Shown: in pieces, positions 10,928 to 21,019 of the stretch
How the letters are laid out: every line of letters starts with the position of its first letter
Numbering within the stretch: position 1 is the first letter of the stretch
From: Morella rubra
Taxonomy: Eukaryota; Streptophyta; Magnoliopsida; Fagales; Myricaceae
DNA: 64,000 nucleotides
Direction of reading: 5' to 3'
Assembly (NCBI GenBank): GCA_003952965.2
Contig: CM025852.1
Span: forward strand, 25,895,457 to 25,959,456
The notes under the pieces: model-generated
The model's input: only the letters and a program-made list of their open reading frames with translations
Told to the model about the DNA's origin: nothing
Database searches by the model: none
Position numbers and translations under genes: made by a program

Positions 10928-12576
10928 ATGGCCGTGAGCTTGTTGGCGCATGTGGTATCTGACCTCTGTCTCGGCAAGCCTCCCCTGAGGTCCTTACCCA
11001 TCTCTGCCACCGTCGCTGACGCCTTGGCGGCTTTGAAAACCTCCGACGACAACTTCATCAGCGTATGGGACTGCGTCGACCACTCCGCCAAGATCCGCTC
11101 AGGTGACGACGTCGGCGACGAGTGCCGTTGCGTTGGCAAGGTGTGCATGGTGGATGTCATATGCTACCTTTGCAAGGATGAGAACCTGTTGTCTCCTGCT
11201 GCTGCTCTAAAGGCGCCGGTCTCTGCAATCTTGCCTAAGATTCCTGGACTTGTCAGGCATCTTGAACCTTCTTCGAGGTACTGAAACGGAAACTGATATT
11301 TTTAGATTTTTGTCTGTACATGTTATAAGGTTTCCAATTTCCACGGAATCAATTTTTCTACCTGCATCTGAAAAATGGTAGCTTGAGTAGCCTTGCACGC
11401 TGGCATCTGTAGTTTTAATATCTCTACGGGAGTTTTTTATACTATAAATGCTCGCTTGAGATGCCATGAGTTGTGTTTGCTTCACTGGTTTGCTTGAAGT
11501 TAAGATGCCCTGTCACCACCATTACTTCCAGATTTTGATTGATCATCCAAAAATTATTTGATGGTATAAAATTATTTGATGGTCTTTCGATTTACACCTG
11601 GTAATTTCAACATCGGTTCATGTCCACTCATTTTATTCAATTTTTTACAGCCATTTGTTCAAAATTAAGTACCTCCCCTGTTTCAAGAAAGTATGCATAA
11701 CATGAATCTAAGTATTTTTTTTTTTGTTGTTTTTTCAGCTTGTTGGAAGCTATCGATCTCATCCTTCAAGGAACCCAGAACCTAGTCGTACCAATTCAAA
11801 CCAAACTAAGCAGCTATTTAAGAAGAAAACAGCTCCAAAAGCCGTCAACAACCGGCCCTACTACCTTCCACAACGGCCGCGAGTACTGCTGGCTTACTCA
11901 GGAGGACGTGATCCGGTTCCTGCTCAACTCCATCGGCCTCTTCTCCCCCATTGCCGCGTTCTCAATTGATGCTCTTGGCATTATCACCGATGAAATCTTG
12001 GCCATCGATTATTACTCCCCTGCCTCTACGGCAGTTGGGGCTATATCCCGCTCTCTTGCGGAGCAAAAATCCGTGGCAGTAGTTGACAGCGACGGAGGTT
12101 TGATCGGCGAGATCTCACCCTTTACCCTCGCCTGCTGCGACGAAACGGTCGCAGCAGCCATCACCACCCTATCCTCCGGGGACCTTATGGCCTACATTGA
12201 TTGTGGAGGGCCACCAGAGGACCTAGTCAGGGTGGTAAAGTCGAGGTTAAAGGAAAAGAACCTGGAAGGCATGTTGGAACACTTCAACGTTTTACCACCG
12301 TCAGGAACGTCATCCTCATCTTCATCTTCATCAGACGAGGAGTTTTCTTTATCTCCTCCAAGGCCGGGAAGGTATAGTAGGTCAATGAGTTACTCGGCTA
12401 GGATGGTGAGGAGGGCAGAGGCAATAGTTTGTCATCCAAAGAGCTCGTTGGTGGCGGTCATGATCCAGGCAATTGCTCACCGTGTGAACTATGTGTGGGT
12501 CATGGAGGATGATTGTTGCCTAGTCGGAATTGTCACATTCTGTAACATGCTAAAAGTTTTCCGGGAACACCTATGA
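10928..12576 (+). CDS. CBSX5: CBS domain-containing protein, CBSX5-like, copy A
   Basis: Two exons, 10928-11277 and 11739-12576, joined by a GT..AG intron (phase 2, rebuilding a Ser codon), encode 395 residues. It matches the plant CBSX5 family along its whole length: the N-terminal motif MAVSLLAHVVSDLCLGKPPLR, then SVWDC, GKVCMVDVI, SSLLEAIDLILQGTQNLVVPI, CWLTQEDVIRFLL and a C-terminal IAHRVNYVWV..GIVTFCNMLKVFR. CBS motifs in this family bind adenosyl ligands and are thought to act as energy or redox sensors; the client enzyme is unknown. An acidic Ser-rich linker (eight Ser, then DEE) separates the last CBS unit. The ATG is the first in the transcript and is conserved in copy B. The head-to-tail neighbour is a paralogue. 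Confidence 0.93.
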
Positions 12577-14766
12577 ACTTGGGATAGGGAGTTTGATTAG
12601 GAGCACAACTCGACTAAAGTTTAGTGTTATCATCATGGTGGGCCAAGACAATGGTAGGGACAAAGGTCCGAGAAAAAGTGCTGTGAATAGGAGCCTCTTG
12701 TGATTTTAGTATTGGGTTCTGGTGTTGGGTCTGATTTTGCATGATTCGTGTTTTCTTTTTCATCGTTCTTTTTACCTTTCACATTTGCTTTTTGTTATGT
12801 TTTTTTCTTGTGAGAACAAAAAACTAGGCAGTGGCAGAATCGATGATCTGTAGTGTTGTCTCCTTGTTTCTACTCGAAGGTATTTTCTTTAATTAGCTTC
12901 ATGATTCTGTTTGGATTGCCTAGGATTAAAAAAGTCTGCTTAATGACTCTGTGAATCTGCTTTGGGTCAATAAATAAATCAAGGAGAGTTTGGGATATAC
13001 GATTCGACTCCACACAGTAATGTCAAGAACTCTCCTATTGAATTCCCTTTTTTCCCTAGCAGACTTTATGGTAGTTGTTCAACTCTTCATGATGCCAGAT
13101 CATGAGTGGACCGCATCCTACGTAGATGAAAAGTTTAAGCTACAATCGGAGCTATCCTGTTGACTGTAGGGTAAATTTCCTAAGGTGATGCTCACATAAT
13201 CGATTTTACAGTTCTGCACGCAACAAGTCTGTAACTTATCTAATAATAAAAGTATTCAAGTCTACGATTTTGTGACTCGAATTTGGTACGTCGAATTTAG
13301 AGACCTCTTAACTATTAGACTAGAAGGACCTCCCAAGCGCTGGCTCAAGTATTCGACTTTAACCAACAACTTTGCCCGTTCTAGTGGGGCGAGAGCATAA
13401 ATTCAGGATGCACAACCTATTAGACTAGAAGGAAGACCTCCCAACCATTAAACTAGCGCCGGCTCAGGACTTTAACCAAATGTTTTGGCAGTTCTAATGG
13501 TGCCAGAGCATAAATTCAGGATGAAGGACATGTGCGTTTAATGTGAATGTGGGCTGGAATTGAGGTGGGAAAGTTGAGGGCATTTCCACATTAGCTTTAC
13601 TGTAAAGGCAGCCTCAACCTGTTCACCTAATCTCATCCAAATGCTCGGCTGTTTATATTAACTTGTATAACATATTCCTTGGGAAAAGCACATGTACAGC
13701 ACATTTTCTCGCGCTTCGAGGACTCAGAGAGATTAATTACTAATAAAAACAACGTAAATATAAAGAAAGCGATAGCGGATGATCTGTCTCCGAGACCAGA
13801 ACATTATAGGTATGATTTGATTCCTCAAGAGAGTTGACCTTCAGGTAACAAGATTTCAATGGATTCTACCACATTTTCCCATATGCCACTGGTCTCTACG
13901 ACAACCTCCCAATGAAATCTGTAGAACGAGGCTGTCGGGACTCGGTCCATTTCGCCGTAGCGCTTTCTTAAGCAGTCCGTTCAAGAGTCTCTGGGTACTA
14001 TTCTGCCGTCCTAAGATCTGGACTCCACGGGAGAAGAGCTTGAAACTATCTCAGAATGCTCAGAGATTGGCAATTTGGAACCTCGGATATGGGCCTTCAG
14101 GATGAGACAGAATAGGACAGATAGGGATGATGGGTTTGTGTTGGAGGGGTAGGTTGTGTTGATATTTGGGCTTCCATTGGACATGAAGGTGTTGGTTGGT
14201 TTGCTGGAAGGTGGGGGATAATCCAACCGGTTGCCCACTTCTGAAAGTAGGAATGATGATTTGATGGGCCTTCATTAACGCTTGACAATTGGTTATTAGT
14301 ACAATATAATATCTTAGAAAAAAGATTTTAAAGTTTTTATTCTCTATTATTTCTTACAATTTTTTATTTAGGTTTTGAGTCCACCCAATAAGGTTTTCAT
14401 TTCCTTGTTTTTAACTCTATTGATATTTGAAAATTAGATTGATTTGTCACTAAGATTTTCTTTTACTTCTAACAGGTTGGCAAGCCGAAAAAGGGAAGAA
14501 AACAAAAAAAACAATTTGTTTATGTTTGAATAAGATTCATCCTACCTAGAAAAACAAAAACAATAAAGGATAACCTGAGATGTTCTTAGCTGTTACAACA
14601 TAAGATTTCTTTCCTTATGAATTCCGAAAAACATTGGATAAATCTAAGATATAAATCAATAATTTTTTCGATTGCTATACAACAATATCTAAATTATACT
14701 TTTTCCCAGGAAAATGCATTGTTTCCAACCCCCTATAGAAACATTTTCGAAAACTTTAAGCTGTTG

Positions 14767-14805
<39 letters not shown>

Positions 14806-15309
14806 GGTTGTCAATAAATTATGGGTGTATAAGGTTTTATTAGTAACACGTACGCAAATTACAAAAATAAATCTTTTACTCTCCTGTTTAATTCTTTATT
14901 TATATATGGAAAAGATAGAAATATAATATAATATAATATAATATATCTGAAATACCATATTAAAATTCTTGCTAATCCTTCTATGGTGAAATAAAGAATT
15001 CATAAAAATGCACAACAGGTTCCCTTCCAAGCCTTATAGACAGAAATTCAATTTGGACACTTCCTTCTGTACCAGTTGCAAGCGTCCACAACTCTAAAAG
15101 GTTATATTCTATTTTATTTTGTTGCGTATTGAAAAAGCAAAAAAGAAATAAATTCGTCCCTGAATTTCTATTTTTTTTTTGTCCAGAAATGTTCTTAGAC
15201 CTTAACTGGAGGTGCTAATGTCCTCCATATGGGGCCCCACAGTTTTGCAGAGATGCCCCTCTCTGGCTCTATCTTTTTCTTCATTCTCCAATTTTTCGTC
15301 GCTCTCTCA
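12577..15309. other. Intergenic between the CBSX5 copies
   Basis: No supported gene. 13314-13523 is an imperfect tandem duplication: ATTAGACTAGAAGGA at 13314 and 13419, CATAAATTCAGGATG at 13396 and 13509 (unit about 105-113 bp). 14011-14288 reads on the minus strand as Pro/Ser/Thr-rich overlapping frames with no family I recognise. 14769-14801 is (TA)n, and 14918-14945 is a pentanucleotide (ATAAT)n run. Confidence 0.5.
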
Positions 15310-15316
15310 TATAAAT
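15310..15316 (+). promoter_or_regulatory. TATA box of the second CBSX5-like gene
   Basis: TATAAAT in CTCATATAAATGCCCA lies 124 bp upstream of the ATG, at the position equivalent to copy A's TATA box. It matches the consensus better than copy A's TATAAG, so the two promoters may differ in strength. Confidence 0.65.
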
Positions 15317-15433
15317 GCCCATCCCATTACTGCCCAAAATCACCCCCCACCACCAACATCTCTAAGCACCACCGCCTCGCCGTCACTCCCGCTTAGCTAA
15401 GACTTATCTACCGATAATATCGGAAGGTATTGC

Positions 15434-17053
15434 ATGGCAGTGAGCTTGTTGGCAAATGTGGTACTATCCGACCTCTGTCTCGGCAAGCCAGCCCTCAAGT
15501 CCTTACCCATCTCCGCCACCGTCTCTGATGCCTTGGAGGCGTTGAAGAATTCCGACGACAATTTCATCAGCGTATGGGACTGCGTCGATCGCTCGTCTAA
15601 GATTGGATTTGGTGACGGCAATGACGGCGTTGGCGACGAGTCATGTCGTTGCGTTGGCAAGGTGTGCATGGTGGATGTAATCTGTCATCTTTGCAAGAAC
15701 GAGAACTCCTTGTCTCCTGATGCTCTCAAGGCACCTGTTTCTGCAATCTTACCAAAGATTCCTGGACTCGTAAGGCACCTGGAACCATCCTCGAGGTACT
15801 GATACACGCCTAATCTTACGTATTTTGACCAGCACCTAACATGATAACATCCTCTATTTATATTTCTTCAACAAGAGTGTTACCTTGGTTTTCCTTGAAT
15901 TGCAGTTGTTAATGAATATATCTCTAGTGTTCTTCATGATTGTACATGCACGCTTGAAAGTCACGAGTTTATTCTTTTAACACAAGTACTATTGTGGTGT
16001 TTCCAAATTGTTTGATATTTTTAGTAATATAGCCAATGAGGTGATGTTAACAAACATTCTAAATGCTTATAAAAAACAAATATTGCGAAATATTTCACCC
16101 ATCTGTTGGTTTCCACTTGCATATTGGCCCAATTCAACTTATAAGCCTCCCCTGTTTCAAAAAAGTTTGCTCAAGGTGGATCCCTTTTTCTTGGCTTTTT
16201 TAGCTTGTTGGAAGCCATCGACCTCATCCTTCAAGGAACCCAGAACCTGGTGGTACCAATACAAACCAAACTAAGCTGCTATTCAAAAAGAAAACAGCTC
16301 CAGAAGTGCTCAACCATTGGCCCTAGTACCACACACAACGGCCGCGAGTTCTGCTGGCTAACTCAAGAGGACGTGATCCGGTTCCTTCTATGCTCCATTG
16401 GCCTCTTCTCCCCGATCCCCGCGCTTTCTATTGACACTCTTGGCATTATCACCACTGACATCATAGCCGTCGACTATTTCTCCTCTGCCTCTTCGGCGCT
16501 TGGGGCTATATCCCGCTCCCTAGCCAAGCAAACGTCCGTAGCAGTTGTTGAAGGCGAAGGAAGTTTGATCGGCGAGATCTCACCCCTGACCCTCGCCCGC
16601 TGCCACGAAACCGTCGCAGCAGCCATCATGACCTTATCTACCGAGGACCTCATGGCATACATTGATCTTGGAGGGCCACCGGAGGACCTAGTCAGGGTGG
16701 TAAAGTCGAGGTTGAATGAAAAGAACTTGGAGGGCATGTTGGAAGAGTTTAACACAACTTCAGGAACTTCATCATCATCTTCATCAGATGAGGAGTACTC
16801 TTCTTTATCTCCTCCAAGGCCAGCTAGGTATAGTAGGACTACGAGTTACTCGGGCAGGATGGTGAGGAGGACAGAAACAATAGTTTGTCAACCAAAGAGC
16901 TCGTTGGTGGCAGTGATGATCAAGGCAATTGCTCACCGTGTCAATTATGTTTGGGTCATTGAGGATGATTGTAGCTTGGTCGGATTAGTCACATTCTGTG
17001 ACATCTTAAAGGTTTTCCGGGAACAGCTAGACACAAGGAAACAGAAAGGTTAA
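15434..17053 (+). CDS. CBSX5: CBS domain-containing protein, CBSX5-like, copy B
   Basis: Exons 15434-15795 and 16204-17053 (GT..AG, phase 2, the same intron position as copy A) encode 403 residues. It aligns with copy A from end to end. The main differences are an added Asp/Gly-rich stretch near residue 60 (FGDGNDGVGDESC), a shorter Ser-rich acidic linker, and a C-terminal extension (DTRKQKG) after the shared VFREQL. The CBS blocks are conserved (GKVCMVDVICHLC, SSLLEAIDLILQGTQNLVVPI, CWLTQEDVIRFLL, IAHRVNYVWVIEDD), so both copies look functional. This is a tandem gene duplication with about 2.9 kb between the copies. Family assignment is strong; ligand and partner cannot be read from sequence. 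Confidence 0.93.
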
Positions 17054-17584
17054 TTAGGAGCTTGGATTAAAGTTTTGATCCACATCATGGTGGGCCAAGA
17101 TAATGGGTTCAAAAGTTGGTTTCTTTGTACTAAATCGGATGAATTCTTTGTCCAAGTGTTAAATTTTAAAATTGCTTTGGCCTTTGTGTCGGGTAATTTT
17201 TTCCAATAAGAGCAGAAAATGAGACACAGGCACGTTTGTTGTCTTCTTGTTTCTCTCTCCCTGTATCTGTGTGCCTTAATTGGCTCGTGATTCTCTTTGG
17301 ATGCCTCTATTATACCCGACCCCCACCACAGAACGAGCCCAACCAATACCAAGAGACAGGAGCACCAAAAACAAGTAGGCGTAATGGGGTTTCAATTCTA
17401 AAAAGAAAATGGTTTTCCTTGCTGACAGCTCGTGAGTAGACCGCTTTCTTTCTAGATGAATCTGGTCGGACTAGATATATTATGTTATTCCATGGTCCAA
17501 TTTCCCAGTCTGTTTTTTCTGTTTGTTTTTGTTTGATCTCTATAGCCAAATCTTCTCCCACTCCCACCAGCTCTACTAATTTTT

Positions 17585-17785
17585 CTAGCTAGGTCCCAGC
17601 CATGTTGTAAAAGGATTTGATTCACTTCCAATTTTGGGAAAGTGAACCCCCTCTACTTGGTTGACCAAAGCCTTAAGCCTCAAGGCCTCATCCCTATGCC
17701 ATACGTCAAACCAGAAGGAACAGTTTCCATCTCGAAGATGCCACTTAGAATTTGCTAGAAGTGAAGGACTGCACCTCATAATTGA
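17585..17785 (-). pseudogene. LINE (non-LTR retrotransposon) ORF2 remnant
   Basis: The minus-strand frame reads NSKWHLRDGNCSFWFDVWH, followed by RDEALRLKALV. The pattern W.(L/I).DG..SFW.D.W is characteristic of the segment between reverse transcriptase and the zinc-binding domain in plant L1-type ORF2. Only about 65 codons stay open and nothing upstream continues it, so this is a short decayed fragment. Confidence 0.65.
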
Positions 17786-17789
17786 TTTC

Positions 17790-18993
17790 CAGCAACTGGT
17801 TCAAGAACTTGGCACTCCCGTGAAAGATAAATGATTATTGCGCACATACTTTGCCCTATAAAAACCAGCCTACAATGAAGCTCCCATGAATAGCTTCCAA
17901 TATTCAAGCTTCATATGAAGAGCCCGTTGAGTTCCGGGAGTTATTGCAAGGACATTTTCTTCATTATATTCTTTATTTCTCTACGCGTAGTTTGTAGATA
18001 AGGAAAAAGAAAACTTGTTTATATATACCTGCTCAAATGTCTTTATCTCGCACGGTAGGTCTCTTCCAGGAAGTGGAAATTTGCTGTGGGCATTCACTTT
18101 CGAGACCTAATTATCTACCTTCTCAAGAAGTCCACTACTAAAGCTTCATTAATCCTTACAAGTATTAATATGGGTTTTGATGTTACCAACGTATTAATGA
18201 ATTCTATCAATGACTCAGATTGCATTAAACAATATATTAATGACTCAATTGTTCTTTTTTTAGCTGTACCACTAATGCATTAGCTAATTCTATCTGGGCT
18301 ATTGATAGAATTCATTACCAGTGTTGGCAACATCAGAACACTCTGTTAGAGCCTATTAGGATTGAAGTTTTAGGACCGAAACTTGTCAAAGTTGGTTGTT
18401 TTCTCTCATTTGGTATCTCTCTAAACAAATTTGTGATTCATCTTAATAGTCTTTGAACATTTTGAATACACATACCCATCTAGTTTGAGTTTATTTCTGC
18501 GTATTGAAACAGTTATGGGTATACATAATGGGGGTAGATTCCTGTCACTTGCTGAGAGTAACGCATGCTGAAAGGCGGGCTGGTGGCTGATATCAAAGAG
18601 CTGCCAGTATTCCCTTTTAACAAAGACATCTACATCATCAAAGATCTTGGGAGTTGGAAGTGCTAAATGCTGCAGGCCACAGCGGGTGTAGATAGGTTCG
18701 TCGACAGGCTTGCTCGGGTAGATTTCCTTTCTGTAAATAATGCCTGATAGAGATTGGTACCCGATTCACCTACTTCGGTTTTGTCTTTTTTCCCTTCTTT
18801 GCCTTCTAAAAGCCAACCAAAGCAAAAGCTTTTGTCTAATGAGACAGGAATTGATTACCAACATATTGTTGGGTTCTTATCCTCTCAGTCGCCCTTAATG
18901 TTTACAGCGTATTTGGTACGGAACTAGTTGACAAGGACACTTCTCACAGAGTAACAACTACTGAACTAAGTAATTAACTAGGCTTTAAATGTA
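17790..18993. other. Intergenic, no gene recognised
   Basis: Short frames only. Around 18160-18310 two phrases recur in inverted relation ('gaattctatcaatgac' and 'ctattgatagaattca'). I find no coding family or complete mobile element here. Confidence 0.4.
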
Positions 18994-19392
18994 GGGAAAA
19001 ATACAATTTTTCACTCACAAACTATCATAGTTTTTGCACTTTGCATCTTAAACTACCAATTTTGACACATTGCATCCTTTAACTATCAATTTTTGACACT
19101 TTACACCCTTTTATCAAATTTTTAGATTAAAATGACGATAATGCCCTTGACCCATTTTGCATATATTGAAAATATTGTTGTCAATTCATTAATTTTTCAA
19201 GGGTTTTATTATTAAATGAAGGGTGCAAGTGTTTAATATTAGTAATTGGAGGTGTAATGTATCAAAGTGGGTAGTTTAGGGTGCAAAGTGTCTAACATTG
19301 GTAGTTTGAAAGTGCAATGTCTTAAAGATGGTAATTTGAAGTGCAATGTGTTATTACTCCGGTAGTTTGTGGGTGAAAATTGTATTTTCCCC
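18994..19392. mobile_element. Small foldback element with modular inverted arms (~400 bp)
   Basis: The left end GGGAAAAATACAATTTTTCA (then CTCACAAACTA) mirrors the right end TAGTTTGTGGGTGAAAATTG (then TATTTTCCCC). Each arm consists of several degenerate modules of roughly 30-40 bp. On the left they read 'tttgca-ctttgcat-cttaaactacca'; on the right 'ggtagttt-agggtgcaaagtg'. The centre is about 19130-19215. I cannot find a clean target duplication. It is non-coding and resembles in design, but not sequence, the 1.6-kb element at 7055-8680. Confidence 0.7.
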
Positions 19393-19484
19393 ATAAAGGT
19401 ATAAGAGCAACACGTTGAAAGAAACAAAGGTAAATGGAGAAAACATAAGAAAGACTAGATGTTACATCGGCAGCCAGCTTCTCA

Positions 19485-19743
19485 TGCTGCAGCGTGTCCC
19501 AAGTTCATAACCATGATAGGAGAGGTACGAATTCTGTTGCACATCAATTGGCTCGTTGGGCTGCCTCTAGAGTTATCTCCGGAGACTACCCTTTGTACCT
19601 AAGCAACCGAAGGATCTCATGCGGCTGTATGCAGGGGTTGAACCTCCATGATTGTAATTACCATTCCTCGATCAATAATACGGTTCTATCTCGATCAGAA
19701 AAACATGCAATAATAATAACCATGTTACGGTTCAGCAGCTAGA
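19485..19743 (+). pseudogene. Retroelement RNase H-like remnant
   Basis: The plus-strand frame contains VHNHDRRGTNSVAHQLARWA. This fits the C-terminal end of the RNase H-like domain in plant LINE ORF2 proteins, where an 'R..N..AH.LA..A' pattern follows the last catalytic Asp. It has no upstream RNase H body in frame and no start of its own, so it is a fragment, probably unrelated in insertion to the opposite-strand LINE piece at 17.6 kb. Confidence 0.6.
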
Positions 19744-19830
19744 CGAGGATACTCGTGTCTCAGATCGCCTAAGGTAAGAGATTGTGAGCAAACCCAATAA
19801 CAATGAAGATAAAAGTTGGTGTTTGAAGAT

Positions 19831-20184
19831 TATTAGAATTTATACAATATGTGAAAGATGGGTCTAACTCAACTCCAAAAGACGCCTTGAGTAGTGAGGG
19901 ATACCACAACCTTATAAGGAGCACATTGACTAGTTTCTCTAGCAATGTGGGACTTCCAACACGCCCCCTCACGTGTGGCGGGAATACATCCAAGCCAACA
20001 CGTGGAAACGGGTGAAACGGTGGACCACAAACTAGGAACCTGCTCTGATACCATATTAGAATTTACACAATATGTGAAAGGTGGGTCTAACTCAACTCCA
20101 AAAGACGCCTTGAGTAGTGAGGGATACCACAACCTTATAAGGAGCACATTGACTAGTTTCTCTAGCAATGTGAAACTTCCAACA
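19831..20184 (-). mobile_element. TRIM (miniature LTR retrotransposon), intact, 354 bp
   Basis: Two direct 131-bp LTRs (19831-19961 and 20054-20184) differ at about four positions. Read on the minus strand they start TGTTGGAAGT and end TTCTAATA. Directly abutting the 5' LTR is TGGTATCAGAGC (complement of 20042-20053), the initiator-Met tRNA primer-binding site. A purine-rich GAGGGGGCG precedes the 3' LTR. The internal region is only 92 bp. A perfect 5-bp TSD AAGAT flanks it (19826-19830, 20185-20189). All cis-signals are present without any coding sequence, which defines a terminal-repeat retrotransposon in miniature. Confidence 0.92.
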
Positions 20185-20189
20185 AAGAT

Positions 20190-21019
20190 CCAAAACCCAC
20201 CTATTTAAACAAAACTACAAGATGGAACTGCAAAAGATGATACCATCTGTTTCTTATTTTTTGCTTGAGGTCTTTTTTAACAGGTAATTTCACCACAATC
20301 TCTTCTCCTTCATCCCTACCCAACTTTCCTCAACTTCTTCTCTTGTCATTTCTCCTTGGGATGAAGTGAACGCAGTCTCTTTGAGGTACTTTCCTCAATC
20401 ATCTCAAACTTCATCCTGTCAGGGGAGTAGTCTGCCCAAATTTCACCTATCAGGGGAAGAAGTCCATAACATCGGAACCCGCTGCAGATATAAGAGTATC
20501 CCCTCTCCTTCGCTGACATTTGCATCCAATTTTTCCTTCAGAGCAGTCACAGGCAACAGGATTTGCAGGCCTAACAGCTCCCTGTTTTTATTTTTATTAT
20601 TTTTGAAGAATTAAGTAGCAAAAATTAATTCGACGCAATGAACCTATGTAGAGCACTTGATGCTCACATAGTGGAATGGTTGATATATGGTGAATACTCA
20701 AAAACTTTAGGCCCCAGGCATTGGATTAGTCGGTTAGAATAATTTTTACCCCCTGCTGCACATTTATGCAATTAAAGAACTAAGCAGAACTTGTTCGGCC
20801 TCTAGGCAATTCAAAATCGAGCAAAAAATATCACCAGAAGAGTAACTATTGCATGCTACAAATTCATCTCAAATATAAAACAAATTACCGAACATTCACA
20901 ATTACATTTTCATGCAATTCTACAAGACTCGGGGAAAAAAATTCTTATTGTTCTTGGTTCTGTTAAACAACAAACAATAACAACAAAGCTGCACAAGGCA
21001 GATGGTAGCTTCCTGTCTG
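20190..21019. other. Spacer and 3' flank of the RCC1 gene
   Basis: No further gene is seen. The last few hundred bases left of 21020 should contain the 3' UTR of the minus-strand RCC1-like gene; I cannot place the poly(A) site. Confidence 0.4.

Noticed and set aside
14011..14288. Three overlapping Pro/Ser-rich minus-strand frames
   Set aside because: No frame continues beyond about 75 codons, all overlap each other, and I recognise no family. Possibly a retroelement remnant, but unsupported.
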